A stretch of 64,000 bases of DNA from Providencia stuartii (GCA_900455155.1 UGUC01000001.1:186001-250000), one strand, 5' to 3'. Counted from the stretch's first letter, positions 31,281-40,034 are shown. Notes: generated by a model not told the origin, from the letters alone. A program made the numbers and translations.

Positions 31281-32222
31281 TTAAAATAACTTGTGAATCA
31301 CTTGAAGCTCGGGATTAATCGAAATCAAGTCATCAATTATTTGGTCATAAATAGCGGGCATATTTTGTTTCCATCCTATCATATCCGGACGGTGGTCTAT
31401 TGCCATGGGGGTTTTTAATAGCGGATGATCAATGATGGGTGTTGTCAACCCATGGCGAGCTCGGAAATTTTTGACTGCTTGGTATTCAAACGGCCACGCT
31501 AATAAAATTTCCATGTCTATTTCATAGCCTGTTGAGCTTTGTTCATTGTCATTGTCCGAAAAAAGTGCCGACCACTCTATATGTTTATCACATAGCGTGA
31601 TAAGCCATTGAGCGACAACATCGTGATTTTCATTATAAAGTGCTTCTTGGCAAAAACGTTGATAAAATGGATCAATAGGGATCCCCGCACTTTCCCAATC
31701 TATTGTTTGATTTTTTTCACTCGCCAGCATTTCGATAGCTAGTACACCTAACTTCTGCGGTCGAGTATACATTGGGAGAGATTTTGCCATTTTACCTGAT
31801 TGGATACTTTCAATGATTTTATCGTAGCAAAAATGCCCTACTCTAAAATCATCACAAGCAAAATCCATTAATAAAACTTCACCTTGCTCCGCTAAATTGA
31901 GAAATAATTCCTCTCTATTTTTTGTCATAAGATAATTTAATACAAACAGTATATTCTTATGGTAAAAAAAACGCTCAAATTCATAAGGTGAATCATTATC
32001 ATTTTTGTATATTCTTCGCATGTATGTTAGTGCAATACTTGATAAGTAAGACTCTAGTAAAACTTCATAACGAATATAGCGTTCTGAGTTACTTAACCCA
32101 TGTAATTCATCTAGACTATCTATAGTTTCGCTATATATGATTTTATTAATCTTTGCAACATCATTATTTGAAGAGTTAACTAAATTCTCTATATATTTAA
32201 TTACTTTATTTGTTCGATTCAT
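31281..32222 (-). CDS. Immunity-like protein 1 (DUF1910/DUF1911, PoNi-like), orphan copy
   Basis: A 313-residue cytoplasmic, mostly helical protein with no signal or membrane segment. Its C-terminal half (FYQRFCQEALYNENHDVVAQ, and GYEIDMEILLAWPFEYQAV) resembles DUF1911, the family of PoNi immunity proteins that neutralise PoNe-type PD-(D/E)xK DNases of type VI systems. It is almost identical to the protein at 33848-34789. Here the upstream toxin gene is reduced to a fragment, so it is an orphan immunity gene that may still protect against siblings carrying the full toxin. The family call is by resemblance only; the immunity role also rests on the toxin-immunity overlap. Confidence 0.6.
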   Translation of the reverse strand: MNRTNKVIKYIENLVNSSNNDVAKINKIIYSETIDSLDELHGLSNSERYIRYEVLLESYLSSIALTYMRRIYKNDNDSPYEFERFFYHKNILFVLNYLMTKNREELFLNLAEQGEVLLMDFACDDFRVGHFCYDKIIESIQSGKMAKSLPMYTRPQKLGVLAIEMLASEKNQTIDWESAGIPIDPFYQRFCQEALYNENHDVVAQWLITLCDKHIEWSALFSDNDNEQSSTGYEIDMEILLAWPFEYQAVKNFRARHGLTTPIIDHPLLKTPMAIDHRPDMIGWKQNMPAIYDQIIDDLISINPELQVIHKLF

Positions 32223-32585
32223 TTTGCCAAATCCTCAGCGATGAAAAATTCAGTGTATTTACTGTTATGTGAAGGATTAAATTCATTATCTAAACCTACT
32301 GTTATTTTATAACCAACTACCTGACACTTTTTCATACTTAATTTAATTTCTTTTAGTATTCTAAATTCTTTTCTAGTTAAAGAGTAATCATTATCACCAT
32401 GAAATAAAGAGCGCGTTCAGCTAATTCAGTATGGCGTCTGATATTTTTTTATAGTCTACTTGTATTTCTGTAAGCTTTCCACTTAAAGGAGTTGCATTTG
32501 GACCAAACTTATCCTTCATCGTCGTTTTGATTTCAAACGTAACCCACTCAGGTGACGATGACTCAATTTTGCAAATGAAATCATC
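31281..32585. repeat. Direct repeat, copy 1 (immunity gene plus toxin 3' end)
   Basis: About 1.3 kb nearly identical to 33848-35150 in the same orientation, offset by 2567 bases. It covers immunity gene 1 and the end of the nuclease gene. Homology is lost near 32580 inside the toxin. The two copies flank gene X and the PAAR gene. Confidence 0.85.
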
Positions 32586-32600
32586 TTCATAATCATTCAT
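32219..32600 (-). pseudogene. Truncated remnant of the nuclease effector
   Basis: The last 125 or so codons of a nuclease gene nearly identical in DNA to 34786-35150. Homology stops abruptly near 32580. It has its own indels: one base missing in the poly-A near 32450 and two extra bases (GCGC) near 32412. An ATG at 32600 opens a 59-codon frame (MNDYEDDFICKIESSSPEWV...) that still has an Asp and the ExK motif (FEIKTT), then stops at 32421. It overlaps the start of immunity gene 1, as the intact toxin does with its own partner. It is most likely a relic that serves only as upstream sequence for the immunity gene. Confidence 0.65.
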
Positions 32601-32704
32601 TATTTAAAGCTAACATACTGACTAACAACTGTATTCACTCATTCTTTATTGTTTTAACCCCATTGATTACAACACCCCGCTCAAGATACTTTTTTACTAC
32701 TTGC

Positions 32705-32974
32705 TTAATCCACTGCGACAAGCACACACCCACCAGAGCAACCACAAGCCACTTTGTGACCTTCAAGTGCGACGGGAATTTCGTTGATTTTCATTAAACC
32801 GTCGCCCTCGACGATAGCACCTGTTGTTTTACACGAAGGGCAATAAACCGAGTCGCCCACACAGGCGACTCCTTGGACTTGTTTGGCAAGGGAAGACCCC
32901 GTAAGCACTGTACCACCTGTGTTGGTGGTATCATTTTTTAAAATAATTTTACGACCGTTAACTGTGCTGCGCAT
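32705..32974 (-). CDS. PAAR-domain spike-tip protein
   Basis: An 89-residue protein made almost entirely of a PAAR domain, the sharp metal-binding cone that caps the VgrG spike and can carry effectors. Recognisable parts are VQGVACVGDSVYCPSCKT, GDGLMKINEIPVALEGHKV and ACGCSGGCVLVAVD. It has extra Cys residues beyond the usual metal ligands. The ATG follows TAAGGATATTA. It sits inside the effector array between gene X and the toxin remnant, flanked by about 1.3 kb direct repeats. Confidence 0.85.
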   Translation of the reverse strand: MRSTVNGRKIILKNDTTNTGGTVLTGSSLAKQVQGVACVGDSVYCPSCKTTGAIVEGDGLMKINEIPVALEGHKVACGCSGGCVLVAVD

Positions 32975-32989
32975 ATTAATATCCTTACA

Positions 32990-33089
32990 TATTTAGTGTT
33001 TCACTATTGTCAATTCCAAATAAACTTTTTCATTAACTAGTTCAACAAGCTTTCCTTTTTTCTTCGGGCGTCATTACACTTACTTTATA
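32990..33089 (-). other. Possible small frame between gene X and PAAR
   Basis: On the minus strand an ATG near 33073 starts MTPEE. If one A is removed from the A6 run, the frame continues KGKLVELVNEKVYLELTIVKH to a stop just before the PAAR leader. The charged, helix-like composition looks coding, and the same frame is open a little upstream. It may be a small protein or the tail of a larger one lost by a frameshift. I do not recognise it. Confidence 0.25.
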
Positions 33090-33100
33090 GTTCTGAGCTT

Positions 33101-33799
33101 CTATGATATTAAGTCAAAGCTCCATGGGATAAGCCCTGAAAATTGTAACTGACCAAACCACTTTGGTCTGAGTTCGTCTTGAAAACAGTTCAGCCCATCT
33201 AGATACTGTGCAATAACACAAAGAAAAATAATATTCTCTTTACGTATTGGCATTGAATTAATATTCTTTAACGCTTTTTTTAAAAATAAATCTTTTTCTT
33301 TATAGTTATCACTAAATTGTTTATTCATATCCTTTAATAGAAACAATTCAATTTCTGATTTTAGTATTGAGGGGTCATTACCGATAACCGGATAGCGTTT
33401 TTTGGCATAATCGATGATTTCGCTGACATTATGTGATAAATCGAGAGTTTGATAATGCTCAATCGTACCTTCCAACCACGCCTTGCTTTTTGGGTCTTTG
33501 AACAAAACCACTTGTTCAAGATGCTCTTGTACCGTTTGAAATAACGGTGACTGTGCGTAAAATTTCCCACAATAGAGCATGAATGTTGTCTGCGTAACGC
33601 ACAAATATTGGCTCGCTCGACCAATCGATTCAAAGTACACATAATTTTTCTTTAGTTGATTAAACAACGCCTCTCGCTTAATTTCATAATGTATTAATGC
33701 AGATTGATGCTCTTCTTCAAAATAGCTTACTGCATCAAGATAAAAGGCTTGCAGCTTATTATCGCGAATAATTTGTTTACTTTGTGCTGTCAGCTTCAT
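33101..33799 (-). CDS. Unknown conserved protein X of the effector array
   Basis: A 232-residue soluble protein, likely helical, with no signal peptide or membrane segment and several Cys residues (YLCVTQTTFMLYCGKFYA). I do not recognise its family. The start at 33799 (MKLTAQSK) is preferred over 33811 because the stub at 31158-31232 begins at the same point. It follows immunity gene 2 by 48 bases on the same strand. A diverged stub of the same gene follows immunity gene 1, so it is a recurring member of this module. It could be a second immunity protein, an immunity partner or an effector of another type. Confidence 0.6.
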   Translation of the reverse strand: MKLTAQSKQIIRDNKLQAFYLDAVSYFEEEHQSALIHYEIKREALFNQLKKNYVYFESIGRASQYLCVTQTTFMLYCGKFYAQSPLFQTVQEHLEQVVLFKDPKSKAWLEGTIEHYQTLDLSHNVSEIIDYAKKRYPVIGNDPSILKSEIELFLLKDMNKQFSDNYKEKDLFLKKALKNINSMPIRKENIIFLCVIAQYLDGLNCFQDELRPKWFGQLQFSGLIPWSFDLIS

Positions 33800-33847
33800 G
33801 ACATTACCCATATCTAAAGGCGGTCAACTACCGCCTATTTACCATCG

Positions 33848-34789
33848 TTAAAATAGCTTATGAATAACTTGAAGCTCTGGATTAATCGAAATCAAGTCAT
33901 CAATTATTTGGTCATAAATAGCGGGCATATTTTGCTTCCAGCCTACCATATCTGGGCGGTGATCAATCGCCATTGGCGTTTTTAATAGCGGATGATCAAT
34001 AATGGGTGTTGTCAACCCATGGCGAGCACGGAAATTTTTTACGGCTTGGTATTCAAACGGCCACGCTAATAAAATTTCCATGTCTATTTCATATCCTGTT
34101 GAGCTTTGTTCATTCTCATTATCTGCAAATAATGCAGACCATTCGATATGCTTGTCACATAAAGTAATAAGCCATTGAGCGACAACATCGTGATTTTCAT
34201 TATACAATGCTTCTTGGCAGAAACGTTGATAGAATGGGTCAATAGGAATTCCGGCGCTTTCCCAATCTATTGTTTGGTTTTTCTCGCTTGCCAGCATTTC
34301 AATCGCTAGGACACCTAATTTCTGTGGTCGAGTGTACATAGGGAGTGATTCTGCCATTTTACCCGATTGAATACTTTCAATAATTTTATCGTAGCAAAAG
34401 TGCCCTATTCGAAAATCATTACAGGCGAAATCCATTAATAAAATTTCACCTTGCTCCGCTAAATTGAGAAATAATTCCTCTCTATTTTTTGTCATAAGAT
34501 AATTTAATACAAACAGTATATTCTTATGGTAAAAAAAACGCTCAAATTCATAAGGTGAATCATTATCATTTTTGTATATTCTTCGCATGTATGTTAGTGC
34601 AATACTTGATAAATAAGACTCTAGTAAAACTTCATAACGAATATAGCGTTCTGAGTTACTTAACCCATGTAATTCATCTAGACTATCTATAGTTTCGCTA
34701 TATATAATTTTATTAATCTTTGCAACATCATTATTTGAAGAGTTAACTAAATTCTCTACATATTTAATCACTTTATTTGTTCGATTCAT
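33848..34789 (-). CDS. Immunity-like protein 2 (DUF1910/DUF1911, PoNi-like)
   Basis: A 313-residue soluble protein that differs from immunity-like protein 1 at only a handful of positions (for example ADNENEQ for SDNDNEQ near residue 221). It overlaps the nuclease gene at 34786-35700 by four bases (ATGA). That tight coupling, a DUF1911-like C-terminal half and a PD-(D/E)xK-like partner together support a toxin-immunity pair of the PoNe/PoNi kind. It would act in the cytoplasm by binding and blocking the nuclease. Confidence 0.62.
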   Translation of the reverse strand: MNRTNKVIKYVENLVNSSNNDVAKINKIIYSETIDSLDELHGLSNSERYIRYEVLLESYLSSIALTYMRRIYKNDNDSPYEFERFFYHKNILFVLNYLMTKNREELFLNLAEQGEILLMDFACNDFRIGHFCYDKIIESIQSGKMAESLPMYTRPQKLGVLAIEMLASEKNQTIDWESAGIPIDPFYQRFCQEALYNENHDVVAQWLITLCDKHIEWSALFADNENEQSSTGYEIDMEILLAWPFEYQAVKNFRARHGLTTPIIDHPLLKTPMAIDHRPDMVGWKQNMPAIYDQIIDDLISINPELQVIHKLF

Positions 34790-35150
34790 TTTGCCAAATC
34801 CTCAGCGATGAAAAATTCATCGTATTTACTGTTATGTGAAGGATTAAATTCATTATCTAAACCTACTGTTATTTTATAACCAACTACCTGACGCTTTTTC
34901 ATGCTTAATTTAATTTCTCTTAGCATTCTAAATTCTTTTCTAGTTAAAGAGTAATCATTATCACCATGAAATAAAGAGCGTTCAGCTAATTCGGTATGGC
35001 GTCTGATATTTTTCTTATAGTCTACTTGTATTTCTGTAGGCTTCCCACTTAAAGGAGTTGCATTTGGCCCATATTTGTCTTTCATCGTCGTTTTGATTTC
35101 AAATGTGACCCACTCAGGTGGCGGTGGCTCAATTTTGCAAATCAAGTCAA
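33848..35150. repeat. Direct repeat, copy 2 (immunity gene plus toxin 3' end)
   Basis: Partner of 31281-32585. It covers immunity gene 2 and the 3' part of the intact nuclease 1. Recombination between the copies would remove gene X and PAAR and could regenerate or lose a full toxin-immunity pair. Confidence 0.85.
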
Positions 35151-35700
35151 TACCTTGACCTTTCGCATTTTGTAACGCTATCATTTTTTCAGGAACAAAG
35201 CGTTTACCAAATAAAGGATTTAATTCATTACCATCCTTATCAAGACGGGAAGATTTGTTCGCTAATGGAGCTTTACCATAACGCGTTTTCATAAACAGCT
35301 TATCAAATAACGTGCCTTTTTTGATTTCATTGACAACATGCTGCTCGCCGAGATACCCCACAAACTGCGCCATTTTCATGGAAGCAACCCCGTCATAAAA
35401 CAAATCCGAGGTTAATACCTTTTGTAATTCATGCTCAGATTTTAAATTAAGTTCGATATGTCCTGTCACTCGGCGTCCACCACCTTTCGGATTACCTTGT
35501 ATACGTAGTATACATGTTCCATCTGGTTTTGGACCAAAACAAGTAACAATCGTATCATCAAAGTGCCGAGTAAAGGTTTTTCCGACCACATTAAAGCGAG
35601 TAACAAGCATATTTGTTAATGATTTTACTGATTCCTCACTCACTATTTTTGCGGTAATCCCCTTAAGATAACCTTCTGTAAATTCGAAGAGTTTAGCCAT
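34786..35700 (-). CDS. PD-(D/E)xK-like nuclease, candidate type VI effector 1
   Basis: A 304-residue soluble protein. The putative active site is GQGIDLICKI followed by WVTFEIKTT, with Asp185, Glu201 and Lys203 in the D-x15-ExK arrangement of PD-(D/E)xK nucleases. An upstream Glu119 in GYLGEQHVV could complete the site. The N-terminal part (RHFDDTIVTCFGP...ILRIQG) is conserved with the second copy. No secretion signal is seen, so it probably leaves via the spike with the membrane-segment protein encoded just upstream. AAAGGA precedes the ATG, 14 bases after that gene, so the two are separate polypeptides here. The target (DNA) is inferred from the fold-type motif and the PoNi-like partner. 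Confidence 0.6.
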   Translation of the reverse strand: MAKLFEFTEGYLKGITAKIVSEESVKSLTNMLVTRFNVVGKTFTRHFDDTIVTCFGPKPDGTCILRIQGNPKGGGRRVTGHIELNLKSEHELQKVLTSDLFYDGVASMKMAQFVGYLGEQHVVNEIKKGTLFDKLFMKTRYGKAPLANKSSRLDKDGNELNPLFGKRFVPEKMIALQNAKGQGIDLICKIEPPPPEWVTFEIKTTMKDKYGPNATPLSGKPTEIQVDYKKNIRRHTELAERSLFHGDNDYSLTRKEFRMLREIKLSMKKRQVVGYKITVGLDNEFNPSHNSKYDEFFIAEDLAK

Positions 35701-35714
35701 AATAGTCCTTTATT

Positions 35715-36908
35715 CTATTTATTTTGAGACACGTTATGTAATTTAGGTTCACCTTGAAAGGACTCTAAATAGAGTGTGCCTCCAATCCCCATACTCCCTA
35801 CACTGGTAATAGCTTGTGTTTTAACCTTTTTACCAAAAAACATAAACAGGTTCATGGCATGATACGTCGTCACAAAACTTTTTGTATTCCCTGTCTGAGA
35901 ATCAAGGTATTTCATGGAGTTTAACAGGACGTTATATCCTTCATCTTTGTTATACCCCCACAAAGCCGTGGAATCCTCAATCAATTCATTCGTCGAAAAA
36001 ATCACATTTAACCCATCGGCAAGCAAAGGGATCACTCTCGCACCATTTTTCACGGTTGTAATTGCTGCCCCCACCCCAAACGCTAAAAAGATTAAATCAA
36101 CGACAATAGATTTTCCTAAGTTAATTTTTTCGTTAACTTTTTCTTCATTAATATCCCTAATAATACGTTTAACGATCGCTTCTGCTAATTCCTCATATTT
36201 TTTTATATAAACGTTTTTTGACTGGCTAGATAATAAATTATAAACCGTCGATTTAGGTGTCACTGCAATCGTCTTTAAACCTTTACGATAATCAACATCA
36301 GATATTGCTACATTGTCATAGCCTGTCATGATTTCATACCGTAACCCTGGATCAGGGTCTCCCTCTATTTCATGAAAGTCCTGTTTACCATGTGTTTTTT
36401 CCCGTGTAAGCTGAAAATCAAGTCGGTAATAACTTTTGGCAAATTTATAACGAATGCCGCGGTAAAAAAAATGTGCATCTTTAGGACGCTCTGCTGCAGG
36501 TATAAATGCCAACATAAAGCTTAAATACGACTCTGTTCCCTCTCCACCGTCAGGGCTAAAATGTGCTCTTATTGCATCTTGCAGTCGAGAATAGCCCATG
36601 ATCTCAGCGGCAAGTTGGCTTATTCTTGGCTCTACCGCATTATCTTGACTTTTTTGGTTGATCAGCGTCATGAATGTTTCAAAAGAAACTCCTGTCGGCA
36701 TGGGCTCAGGCTCAATTTCATTAGGGCAACCTGCATTGTGCGTTTCCTCCCAAGCTTCATCAAAGGGGCTACGCGCCTCCGCATTGAAAGTATCAATGAC
36801 TTGCTTATCATCCGATAACATCACACATGATTTAATACTGAGCTCACACGGTTGAGCGTCTATCGGATCACTAACAGGTTCATCCGTAAAACGTTTTTCA
36901 CATCCCAT
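35715..36908 (-). CDS. Membrane-segment protein upstream of nuclease 1, candidate effector carrier
   Basis: A 397-residue protein starting MGCEKRFTDEPVSDP after GAAGGAG; the frame is open a further 15 codons upstream without a ribosome binding site. The N-terminal half has AAEIMGYSRLQDAIRAHF and LSFMLAFIPAAERPK. The C-terminal half has one or two hydrophobic stretches (IVVDLIFLAFGVGAAITTV; IPLLADGLNVIF) and a conserved segment GYNVLLNSMKYLDSQTGNTK. It is paralogous to the protein at 38812-40034. It always sits directly before a nuclease gene and downstream of the vgrG and DUF4123 genes. A carrier or translocation role for the nuclease is an inference; no known family was recognised. Confidence 0.55.
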   Translation of the reverse strand: MGCEKRFTDEPVSDPIDAQPCELSIKSCVMLSDDKQVIDTFNAEARSPFDEAWEETHNAGCPNEIEPEPMPTGVSFETFMTLINQKSQDNAVEPRISQLAAEIMGYSRLQDAIRAHFSPDGGEGTESYLSFMLAFIPAAERPKDAHFFYRGIRYKFAKSYYRLDFQLTREKTHGKQDFHEIEGDPDPGLRYEIMTGYDNVAISDVDYRKGLKTIAVTPKSTVYNLLSSQSKNVYIKKYEELAEAIVKRIIRDINEEKVNEKINLGKSIVVDLIFLAFGVGAAITTVKNGARVIPLLADGLNVIFSTNELIEDSTALWGYNKDEGYNVLLNSMKYLDSQTGNTKSFVTTYHAMNLFMFFGKKVKTQAITSVGSMGIGGTLYLESFQGEPKLHNVSQNK

Positions 36909-36925
36909 AAAGACTCCTTCACTGC
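36850..36925. repeat. Short direct repeat at start of membrane-segment gene 1
   Basis: About 75 bases covering the ribosome binding site and the first 20 or so codons are identical to 39975-40052 except for one base (TT here, TTT there). It marks the shared 5' end of the two effector modules. Confidence 0.8.
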
Positions 36926-36966
36926 AACACAAGAAATTGGTTGCCACTCTCATCTATTCACTGTGA

Positions 36967-37908
36967 TTAAAATAGCTTATTGATAACTTGCAGCTCTGGA
37001 TTAATCGTAATGAGATCATCAATCATTTGGTCATAAATAGCAGGCCTATTTTGTTTCCAACCCACCATATCTGGGCGGTGATCAATCGCCATTGGTGTTT
37101 TTAATAGTGGATGATCTATGACAGGGGTTGTTAACCCATGTTTAGCACGGAAATTTTTGACTGCTTGATATTCAAACGGCCACGCTAATAAAATTTCCAT
37201 ATCGATTTCATAGCCTGTCGCACTTTGTTCATTTTCATCCAAATCAAATAAAGCTGACCATTCGACATGACGGTCACAAAGTGCAATAAGCCATTGGGAA
37301 ACAACATCGTGATTCTCATTATATAACGCTTCTTGGCAAAAACGTTGATAAAACGAATCGATAGGAATACCTGCACTCTCCCAATCTATGGTCTGATTTT
37401 TTTCACTTGTCAGCATTTCAACTGCTAGTACGCCTAGCTTCTGTGGACGAGTATACATAGGGAGCGATTTTGCTATTTTACCCGATTGAATATTCTCAAT
37501 AATTCTATCGTAGCAAAGGTGCCCAATTCTAAAGTCATCACAAGCAAAATCCATTAGTAAAATTTCGCCTTGTTCAGAAAAGTCTAAAGATATATTTTTA
37601 TCCTTAAATAAATTATAGTAATTAACTAAAAAAGAAACATTTCTATGCCAAAAGAATTTCTCAAAAGCATAAGATTTTTCATCCTCATTTGAGTAGACTT
37701 CTTTCATATAAAGTTCTCCAGTAATTCCCATTGCAGAATCAAGAGCAACAAGGTAATTTATATATCTATCAACAGCTTTTTTTGTGATATCTATTTCTAT
37801 ATCTTTATAAAACCTATTATCTATCTTTTTTTTCAAATCTATAGTACTAACTTCTATATCTTTCAATTCAGTTTCTATATATTTATTTATTAATTCCATT
37901 CTATTCAT
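36967..37908 (-). CDS. Immunity-like protein 3, mosaic (DUF1910/DUF1911, PoNi-like)
   Basis: A 313-residue homologue of immunity-like proteins 1 and 2. From about residue 112 (EQGEILLMDFACDDFRIGH) to the end it is nearly identical to them. The first 110 or so residues (MNRMELINKYIETELKDIEV...) are strongly divergent. The start overlaps the last base of nuclease gene 2, a toxin-immunity arrangement. The N-terminal half may carry the specificity for nuclease 2, while the C-terminal half has been kept or homogenised between copies. Confidence 0.6.
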   Translation of the reverse strand: MNRMELINKYIETELKDIEVSTIDLKKKIDNRFYKDIEIDITKKAVDRYINYLVALDSAMGITGELYMKEVYSNEDEKSYAFEKFFWHRNVSFLVNYYNLFKDKNISLDFSEQGEILLMDFACDDFRIGHLCYDRIIENIQSGKIAKSLPMYTRPQKLGVLAVEMLTSEKNQTIDWESAGIPIDSFYQRFCQEALYNENHDVVSQWLIALCDRHVEWSALFDLDENEQSATGYEIDMEILLAWPFEYQAVKNFRAKHGLTTPVIDHPLLKTPMAIDHRPDMVGWKQNRPAIYDQMIDDLITINPELQVINKLF

Positions 37909-38789
37909 TATTTTATTATCTCCATAAGAAACATGTTATCAAATCGAGAGGTTTTACCAACAGAAAACGTCTCATCTATTCCAACTGTTATTTTGATGCC
38001 CCTTATATTGTCAATATTAGCGCGCATAGTAGAACGAATATTACGAATATTATCTAAGTCCGCATCGGTTATATTGTAATCATTTTTTTTGTAAAATTTA
38101 TTTTCAGCATTTTTCATGTGTTTGCTTAAGTTTTTAATGGGCTCTTTTTGAGCTTCACTGAGGCTTCCTCCAATTAATGTCCCAGAATCATCAAATTTTT
38201 CTCTCATAACTGTTTTCGTTTCAATCGTGATCCAATGAGGTGGAGGTGAGTCGATTTTACAAATTAAATCAATTCCATGACCATTCTTTTTTTGTAAACT
38301 AAATACGTGACTCGTATCAATGTTTTTCCCATATAACGGATTTAGCTCCTCCCCTTTGGCTCCTTTTATTGATAATTGATTAACTGGAACCGCTTTTTCA
38401 ATTTTACCTGTATTTTTAGTTCTATAAAAAACTCCACTGAGTAAGCTACCATCCTTTGCTGCTTTAACCACATGATTCTCACCAATATATCCGACCAAAT
38501 GCGCTAATTTCTGTGCTGCAATGTCATCATATAATTTTTGCTCTGAAAGAACTCGATGTAAATCACCTGACTTGATGTTTAACTCGACGTGGCCCTTTAC
38601 ATTACGTGATTGTCCTGTAGGCTTACCCTCAATACGCAAAATATAACTACCGTCAACTCTGGGTCCAAACAGTGTCACCTTAACATCATCCAAATGTCGC
38701 TCAAATGTTTGTAGTTTTGCGTGGGTTTGAGTAATATCACGGGCTTTTAATCCTTTGGTTTTTTTTTTGATTCGTCGTACTAATTCCAT
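37908..38789 (-). CDS. PD-(D/E)xK-like nuclease, candidate type VI effector 2
   Basis: A 293-residue diverged paralogue of the nuclease at 34786-35700. HGIDLICKID and WITIETKTVM place Asp174, Glu190 and Lys192 in the same D...ExK arrangement, with Glu104 in GYIGENHVV. The N-terminal conserved part is RHLDDVKVTLFGP...LRIEG. The frame is open upstream to 38906, but that part overlaps the membrane-segment gene and has no counterpart in the first copy. I therefore use the ATG at 38789, although its ribosome binding site (AAGGATG further upstream) is weak. Immunity-like protein 3 follows directly. Confidence 0.58.
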   Translation of the reverse strand: MELVRRIKKKTKGLKARDITQTHAKLQTFERHLDDVKVTLFGPRVDGSYILRIEGKPTGQSRNVKGHVELNIKSGDLHRVLSEQKLYDDIAAQKLAHLVGYIGENHVVKAAKDGSLLSGVFYRTKNTGKIEKAVPVNQLSIKGAKGEELNPLYGKNIDTSHVFSLQKKNGHGIDLICKIDSPPPHWITIETKTVMREKFDDSGTLIGGSLSEAQKEPIKNLSKHMKNAENKFYKKNDYNITDADLDNIRNIRSTMRANIDNIRGIKITVGIDETFSVGKTSRFDNMFLMEIIK

Positions 38790-38811
38790 ATGCCATATCT
38801 TTATTTCATCC

Positions 38812-40034
38812 TTATTTACGACTCGATTCAGGTAACTCTGTAGGCTCTTGTACTGTAAAATTATCAAGGTAAACAATACTTGCACCACCAGAGGCACTGG
38901 TGACACCAGTTAAGGCTTTGGTTTTGACATTTTTTCCAAATAAAATAAACATATTGGCGGCGTGGTAACTGGCTTCAAACGCTTTAGTATTCCCAGTTTG
39001 GCTATCAAGGTATTTCATTGAATTTAACAGCACGTTATATCCTTGGTTTTCGTTATATCCCAAAAAGGCCGTCATATCTTCAATCGTTTGATTGCCCATC
39101 AAAACCACATTAGCGACTTCGCCTGCTACACGGTAAGCCACTTTCCCCCCTAATCGGATAGCGGCGCCAACCCCAGTAAATAACAACGCGATATCGACAG
39201 CGATCATCACCCCTTGTGCAAATTTCTCGCCATTTTCATCCGCTTTATTTTGGATATCTATATCTGAGGCAATATATTCAATCAGTTCATCGGCTAACTC
39301 AGTGTAGGTTTTCACCGTAAGGCTATCACCCCGAGTTGCCTCTCGCTTTTTGTGCCCTTTTTCATCTACTGTCCACTTATCAATCCAAGCATCGACTACC
39401 GTGTATCTCAGAGATACGGCAATCACTTTTTGGAGATCATTGACCGCTGTCATTTGTACATTAGAAGGTGTTGCCATCTGTTGAATATCATGCACACTCC
39501 CTGTCGGGCTTGTGTAAGCTTTACTGGTATAAGGCTCAAATGTTCGTTCTAAAAAGAATTCAATTTTATAGTGGTGACGTCCAAATTTATGCGATTTCCC
39601 CTTATAATGAAATTCACTGCCTTTTGGGCGTTCATATTGAGAAACAAAAGCCAACATAAAACCGAGAAAAGCCTCGGGAGTCCCCAGTCGCTCCCTTAAT
39701 GTTTCAAAAAAGCGATTATGTCCCATAATCTCTTCCGCAAGTTCTTTCATTTTATTCCGCGCGCTAGTGGACTGACTTATCGTTGAAACATATTCCAACA
39801 ATGCATAGTAATCGACACCAACCGGAATTTTTTCTTTGGAAACTGTGCCGTCTTCATTTTCAGGGTACTCTTCCCCAGTCCTCATCAAATGGGCTGGCGA
39901 TATTTTGATTGTAATAATCAATATCCGCTTGCTCTTGACTTAAAAAAAAGCAATCTTTGGTATTTTGTTCACACGGTTTGAGCGTCTATCGGATCACTAA
40001 CAGGTTCATCCGTAAAACGTTTTTCACATCCCAT
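38812..40034 (-). CDS. Membrane-segment protein upstream of nuclease 2 (two frameshifts)
   Basis: A paralogue of the 397-residue protein at 35715-36908. As written only the last 369 codons are in one frame. The true start, MGCEKRFTDEPVSDPIDAQ at 40034, is identical in DNA to the other copy and has the same GAAGGAG ribosome binding site. Two extra bases break the frame: TTT at 39977-39979 (the other copy has TT at the same place, direct evidence of an insertion) and C4 at 39873-39876, after which SPFDEDWEEYPENE lines up with SPFDEAWEE of the paralogue. The repaired length is 406 residues. It has hydrophobic stretches (VMIAVDIALLFTGVGAAIRL) and shares the GYNVLLNSMKYLDSQTGNTK segment. Confidence 0.58.

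Noticed and set aside
31281..37908. CRISPR or insertion-sequence explanation for the repeats
   Set aside because: The repeats are whole genes or gene parts in direct orientation, without short regular spacers, terminal inverted repeats or a transposase.
38790..38906. N-terminal extension of nuclease 2 with a hydrophobic start
   Set aside because: It overlaps the end of the membrane-segment gene, has no counterpart in nuclease 1 and only mimics a signal sequence.
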